DNA of 10,153 nucleotides, from the NCBI GenBank assembly GCA_030267965.1, contig BRYA01000109.1, positions 26,595 through 36,747 on the forward strand, written 5' to 3'. The notes under the pieces are model-generated. The model made no database searches. It was not told the DNA's origin and saw only the letters and a program-made list of their open reading frames with translations. The DNA is from Triparma columacea. Its lineage: Eukaryota; Sar; Bolidophyceae; Parmales; Triparmaceae. This document shows, in pieces, positions 6,926-10,153 of this stretch. How positions within the stretch are numbered: the stretch's first letter is position 1; the number at the start of each line of letters is the position of its first letter. The position numbers were made by a program, and so were the translations under genes.

Positions 6926-8093
6926 TTAGGTCTTGTGTTTCTTCTCCTTCTTCTCCCTCTTCTCCCTCTTCTCCCTCTTCTCCTTCTTCTCCTTCTTCTC
7001 CTTCTTCTCCTTCTTCTCCTTTTTCTCCATTTTTCTCTTCCTCCCCTTCCCCCCCTTACTCTTCCCCCCCAGCCCCCCCCTCATCCTCCAAACGATCCCC
7101 TCTACCCCTCTCCCCCACTCCACCTCTCCGTAAACGTCCTCGCTAATAACCTCCCATTCCTCGAACCATCCCCCCCCCTTCATCTCAGACATGAACAGAG
7201 CGTGACTATCAGGGCACCGTATCTGGCAGCACAAATAGCACACCCCTGTCCCACTCTTCGTCAGCATGCTCAAAGTCCTGAGAGGAGGGCGCCGGGGGGG
7301 AGGCCAGGGAGCGACGGGCGTCCAAGTTAGCAGGTATTTGTTTTATTCAGTGTGACTCCGATCCGTGCCTCCTCCTAAGGTCCATGCTCACCTCAAAAGT
7401 GGCACCACTAAATCCTCCCTAAATAGCACGTCAGTACCCGTAACGAGATCATACTCCTTGCCCCCCACAAATTCAAGCCAGTCCAATTTCGATACCTCGA
7501 CCCTACCTCCGTTATTAGCACAGTTGGAAGTGAGCAGGTCCAAAACTGCGGCGAGCAAAAGGAGGGTTGGGTTGATGAATGGTGATGGAAAAGAAGGATT
7601 CGACACAACGAGATAAACTCACCTTCCCCTCCGACTTCCGTGGCTGTTGTTTCCAAGCTGTACACCTTCTCGGTCACGATGGGTAGCAGCCCACAACCCG
7701 AACCAACGTCGCAGTGCGTTTTAAGGTCAACATCACAACCCCGTAACTTGACGTCGTCGCCTCGCCTCGAAATTGACTGGAGCAGGAACTGAAGGAGCAG
7801 GTAGGAGGTCTCCCAAATTATACCGCCAGTGCTGTCCGCAAGATTCTGAGGGAGGGGTGAGGAGCAAGGGATGGCAGGGGATTGAAGATAGGAGGCATTC
7901 TCACCTGATTCTGCGCAACTGTTACTAGAATAGGAGTTTCAGGATTGATAGTTTTGATCTCGTATACTACCACCTTTTGGTTTGCGAGAGAGAAGAAGAA
8001 TTCACTGTATATTGTATCGAGGTCGATGGGTGAAGAAGAGGCAGAAGGTATTAACGAAGATAATTGGGATTGATATGATTTATCGGAGTACAT
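6926..8093 (-). CDS. Methyltransf_16 (METTL21/22-like) protein methyltransferase with Lys/Glu tail
   Basis: Four exons on the minus strand: 7905-8093, 7623-7845, 7392-7545 and 6926-7277, 305 residues. The introns are 7846-7904 (59 bases, phase 0), 7546-7622 (77, phase 1) and 7278-7391 (114, phase 2). Seven-beta-strand SAM enzyme features of PF10294 appear in order across the junctions. These are VTVAQNQ|NLADSTGGIIWETSY (strand before the core, then GxxxWE), motif I CDVGSGCGLLPIV (108-120), VEVSKLDWLEF (153-163), YDLVTGTDVLFRED (169-182), and late strands CYLCCQIR and WFEEWEVISEDVYGEVEW. Relatives methylate lysines on chaperones, elongation factors and others; the substrate here is unknown. 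Residues from about 261 to the end are a Lys/Glu/Arg low-complexity tail encoded by a GAGAAGAAG-type microsatellite. ATG 8093 is the first ATG in the frame. It is divergent from the PhyH gene. Confidence 0.9.
6939..7035. repeat. TTCTCC/TTC microsatellite coding for a Lys/Glu tail
   Basis: On the plus strand this is a nearly pure TTCTCCCTC / TTCTCCTTC array of about 95 bases. On the minus strand it is the last coding part of the methyltransferase gene and gives EKKEKKEKK and EKREKR units. The 9-base period keeps the frame. Confidence 0.85.
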
Positions 8094-8265
8094 TTGAGTG
8101 TGACTTCGAGATTGACAGTGACGTATTTGTTTTTCGATCGAAGTGCAGTTTGAATTCCGTCCTCTATTATTTTTGCTCTTTTTTCAACTCCTAAATTACC
8201 ATCATAGAGCGATAATATATCGTATCGAACGTTGTACCGCCCGGAAATCTTGATTGCAAATCCCA
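8094..8265. promoter_or_regulatory. Compact head-to-head promoter region, methyltransferase/PhyH
   Basis: About 170 bases separate two divergent ATGs. An in-frame TGA at 8251-8253 blocks any longer PhyH start. It contains A/T-rich stretches (8165-8200 and 8211-8225, GATAATATATCG) but no clear consensus TATA box. Both 5' UTRs must be short, so shared control is plausible though not shown. Confidence 0.45.
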
Positions 8266-9611
8266 ATGTCTTACAGAAAGTTGGGATATGGAGTCATATC
8301 TCCGATAATCCAACCGAGGGTTGTCGAAAAGCTGGTTCGCAAGGTCAATGCCATCTACGCTGGAGGTGATCAATTCGTAAATGGCGTGTAAGTGTGAGGA
8401 GATGAGAGAGTTGGGGAGGGGCGGAGTTAAGGGATGACGATTAGGGGAGTTGTTGGATTTGCATCCACGGCACTGCTGAATCCACGGCACTGCTGAAGGT
8501 CGGCTTGCTGCTGTTGAAGGAGCGACGTGCTGCTACGAAGGAGCGATGTGCTGCTACGAAGGAGCGACGTGCTGCTACGAAATGAAGTCTTGGCGGAATG
8601 TGAAAACATAGTGAACGATGTTCACGCAGAAGTTCTTCACACAAAAAGTTAACACTCCCCTCTCCTCGCCCCCCCCCCTTCCGCTCCCCACACAGTTACC
8701 CTGACGAGTGGCATTACCGCCCCTCCTATTCCCTCCCCCACACCACCCGTGAGATAGTTAACGGTTGGAAGTCATGCCCCCTCATTGCTTCCCTCGTCCT
8801 CTCTAAGGAGCTTGCCGAAGGTATCCAAGAAATTACGGGTTGGAACAGCGTGAGGGTTGGGCAGGACGATGTAATATGGAAGCCAAGCATCTCCGTCGTC
8901 AAAGCCGACTCCGACTACCACGCGCCCCCCACCGATGCGCCCCCCTTAACCGCCCTGAATACGACTGTCGGCTTCCACCAAGATTCCGCTTACATCTCCA
9001 CCAACTTTGTCCCCTACAAATCCTCCTCTGTGACCCTTTGGATGGCCCTGGACGACTCCGACTCCAACAATGGTGGTCTTAGCTACGCGGAAGGCAGCCA
9101 TAAGTGGAACGTTGAGCTAGATGTAGACGGAGCTCGGGTAAAGAAAGGGGGCTTGACCTTCATGGGAGAGGACGGGGAGAGCTATGCGAGCCCTTTGATC
9201 AATGCGGGGAGGAATAACGGGGTGGAGGACGTCGAACGCACTGTCGTTACGCCGGAGGTTAAGAGAGGGGGGGGGCTGCTGCACGATCAGGATACTTGGC
9301 ATGGGAGCGGCGTCAACCACAGCGAGGAGAGGTGCAGGAGGGCCATCGCAGTGCACTATGTCAATGGGGATTGTAGGTTCAGGAGGGGGGAGGGGGGGGG
9401 GCCGTGGGGGGAATGCGATTATATTTACGGAAGGTACAGAATTAGGGGTAGCGATGAGCTGGAGGGGAGCTTCTTTCCGGTAGTTGCGGGGGAGGGGAGA
9501 GAGGAGTGGATTGATGACTGGGTTGAGGTGGGAGGGGTGGGAGAAGGGTTTAAGGAGCAGGTTAGGGAGAATGAGGGAGTTTGGGGGGGAGGCAGGGGAA
9601 GGGGGAAATAA
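8266..9611 (+). CDS. Phytanoyl-CoA dioxygenase (PhyH) family Fe(II)/2-oxoglutarate oxygenase
   Basis: Two exons, 8266-8387 and 8696-9611, with a 308-base phase-2 intron between GTAAGT and CACACAG; 345 residues. PhyH family enzymes (PF05721) hydroxylate small or CoA-linked substrates using Fe(II), oxygen and 2-oxoglutarate. The iron ligands are visible: His135 and Asp137 in VGFHQDSAYIS, and His243 in DTWHGSGVNHSEERCRRAIA, with the 2-oxoglutarate-binding Arg in that same segment (about 255). VTLWMALDDSDSNNGGLSYAEGS, split here as VTLWMALDD and NNGGLSYAEGSH, is the usual core. The beginning VISPIIQPRVVEKLVRKVNA fits the family N-terminal helix, and joins to DEWHYRPSYS after splicing. The end reads DYIYGRYRIRGSDELEGSFFPVV, then a Gly-rich tail. 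No targeting signal is obvious, and the substrate cannot be deduced. The sense strand shifts from C-rich to G-rich codons along the gene. Confidence 0.94.
8463..8579 (+). repeat. Two minisatellites inside the PhyH intron
   Basis: ATCCACGGCACTGCTGA (17 bp) is present twice in perfect tandem at 8463-8496. AAGGAGCGACGTGCTGCTACG (21 bp) is present three times at 8517-8579, with one C/T difference in the middle copy. Both lie within the 308-base intron and explain the repetitive open frames on the opposite strand. Confidence 0.9.
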
Positions 9612-9906
9612 ATTGAAGGACAATATAGGTGAGGTAAATGAGGAGTAGAAGAATGAAATGCGACGAGCTCATTGCTTAATGCGCGATTTGGTGAAAAATG
9701 GAAGCCATTTGGAACAGTGAAAAAAATGAAAATAATGAAAAGTGAAGAGATTGTATTGTTTGATGATAATAAGTGCAGCAATTTTGTTTGTCGTAAATTG
9801 TTTTTGGGAAAAAGGAGTTAACTTCATGTTGCAATTTCGTGTTTGAATGATATGTGATTTTTAGGGTTTATTACTTCGTCTTGCAACCCCCCCTTCTTGG
9901 TATTAA
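9612..9906. other. Tail-to-tail AT-rich intergenic region
   Basis: About 295 bases between the PhyH stop and the stop of the right DUF285 gene. It is clearly more A/T-rich than the flanking genes, with repeated AAATGAAAA-type runs at 9718-9745. The reverse-strand open frame overlapping it has no protein-like features. No gene was seen. Confidence 0.55.
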
Positions 9907-10153
9907 TCATACACCCTTGGGCTTGTGGGATGCTTTCATAGCAGTAGCGTTAAGGAACATGTCGTCTTTGTCTTTGACCTTTGACATGTCCCACTGAGAC
10001 AAATCACTGTCGAAAGAGGTCGCATTCTTGAACATGTAACTCATATCCGTGCACTTCGATGTGTTCCACGTAGAGATGTCTGAGTTGAAAGCCGAGCAAC
10101 CAGCAAACATGGAGTCCATATTCGTGCACTTCGATGTGTTCCACGTAGAGATG
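9907..10153 (-). CDS. DUF285/BspA-like repeat protein, C-terminal end (runs off right edge)
   Basis: The minus-strand frame is open from the right edge to the stop at 9907-9909, giving 81 visible residues. Repeats: ISTWNTSKCTNMDSMFAGCS, AFNSDISTWNTSKCTDMSYMF, TSFDSDLSQWDMSKVKDKDDMF, then the short end NATAMKASHKPKGV. These match the DUF285 (PF03382) 25-residue repeat. A 31-base segment recurs exactly 75 bases apart (10048-10078 and 10123-10153), i.e. one protein repeat. Unlike the left DUF285 gene there is no intron at the homologous MF position, there is no Cys-rich end, and the repeats are of a different subtype (WNTSKCT rather than WDVSSVT). The start and most of the gene lie outside the window. 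Confidence 0.9.
   Translation of the reverse strand, partial: ISTWNTSKCTNMDSMFAGCSAFNSDISTWNTSKCTDMSYMFKNATSFDSDLSQWDMSKVKDKDDMFLNATAMKASHKPKGV

Noticed and set aside
8191..8644. Reverse-strand open frames in 8191-8644 that look like an upstream exon of the methyltransferase (e.g. YELITSSVDGIDLANQLFD)
   Set aside because: The plus strand at 8266-8387 encodes the PhyH N-terminus, which splices in frame to the rest of PhyH. The reverse frames are its shadow plus the intron minisatellites.
9117..9623. 168-residue reverse-strand frame opposite PhyH
   Set aside because: Pro/Ser-rich shadow of the G-rich PhyH 3' end; no motifs.

Overview
The window looks like nuclear DNA of a unicellular eukaryote, most likely a photosynthetic stramenopile alga (diatom, bolidophyte or relative). 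What shows this directly is GT-AG spliceosomal introns of 59 to 308 bases, eukaryote-only proteins (NTF2, a ZSWIM7/SWS1-like protein, a Methyltransf_16 enzyme), and two proteins whose N-termini read like a signal peptide followed by a transit-like stretch. The stramenopile assignment is an inference; no rRNA, tRNA, CRISPR or transposon was seen.

Layout, left to right: (1) 3' part of a DUF285/BspA-like repeat surface-protein gene on the plus strand, built from a tandem array of nearly identical exon+intron units (1-1535); (2) a plus-strand gene of unknown function with a secretory/plastid-like leader (2041-2670); (3) a minus-strand gene of unknown function, also with a leader (2823-3659); (4) NTF2 on plus (4071-4436); (5) a three-exon DUF924 protein on minus (4616-5662); (6) a SWIM-finger ZSWIM7/SWS1-like recombination protein on plus (5936-6547); (7) a four-exon Methyltransf_16 family methyltransferase on minus with a Lys/Glu tail (6926-8093); (8) a two-exon phytanoyl-CoA dioxygenase family enzyme on plus (8266-9611); (9) the C-terminal end of a second DUF285 gene on minus, running off the right edge (9907-10153).

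The genes do not form a pathway. What they share is architecture: from gene 2 to gene 9 the strands alternate strictly, giving head-to-head and tail-to-tail pairs with short spacers. The sense strand of each complete gene is pyrimidine-rich in its 5' part and purine-rich (often G-runs) in its 3' part. This includes synonymous choices such as CGN to AGG for arginine and GGN to GGG for glycine.

The most unusual structure is the left DUF285 array. One 25-residue protein repeat equals one 75-base phase-2 exon, and each exon is followed by an almost identical intron of about 162 bases. The introns are better conserved between units than the first codons of each exon. The DUF285 gene at the right edge shows no intron in its visible repeats.
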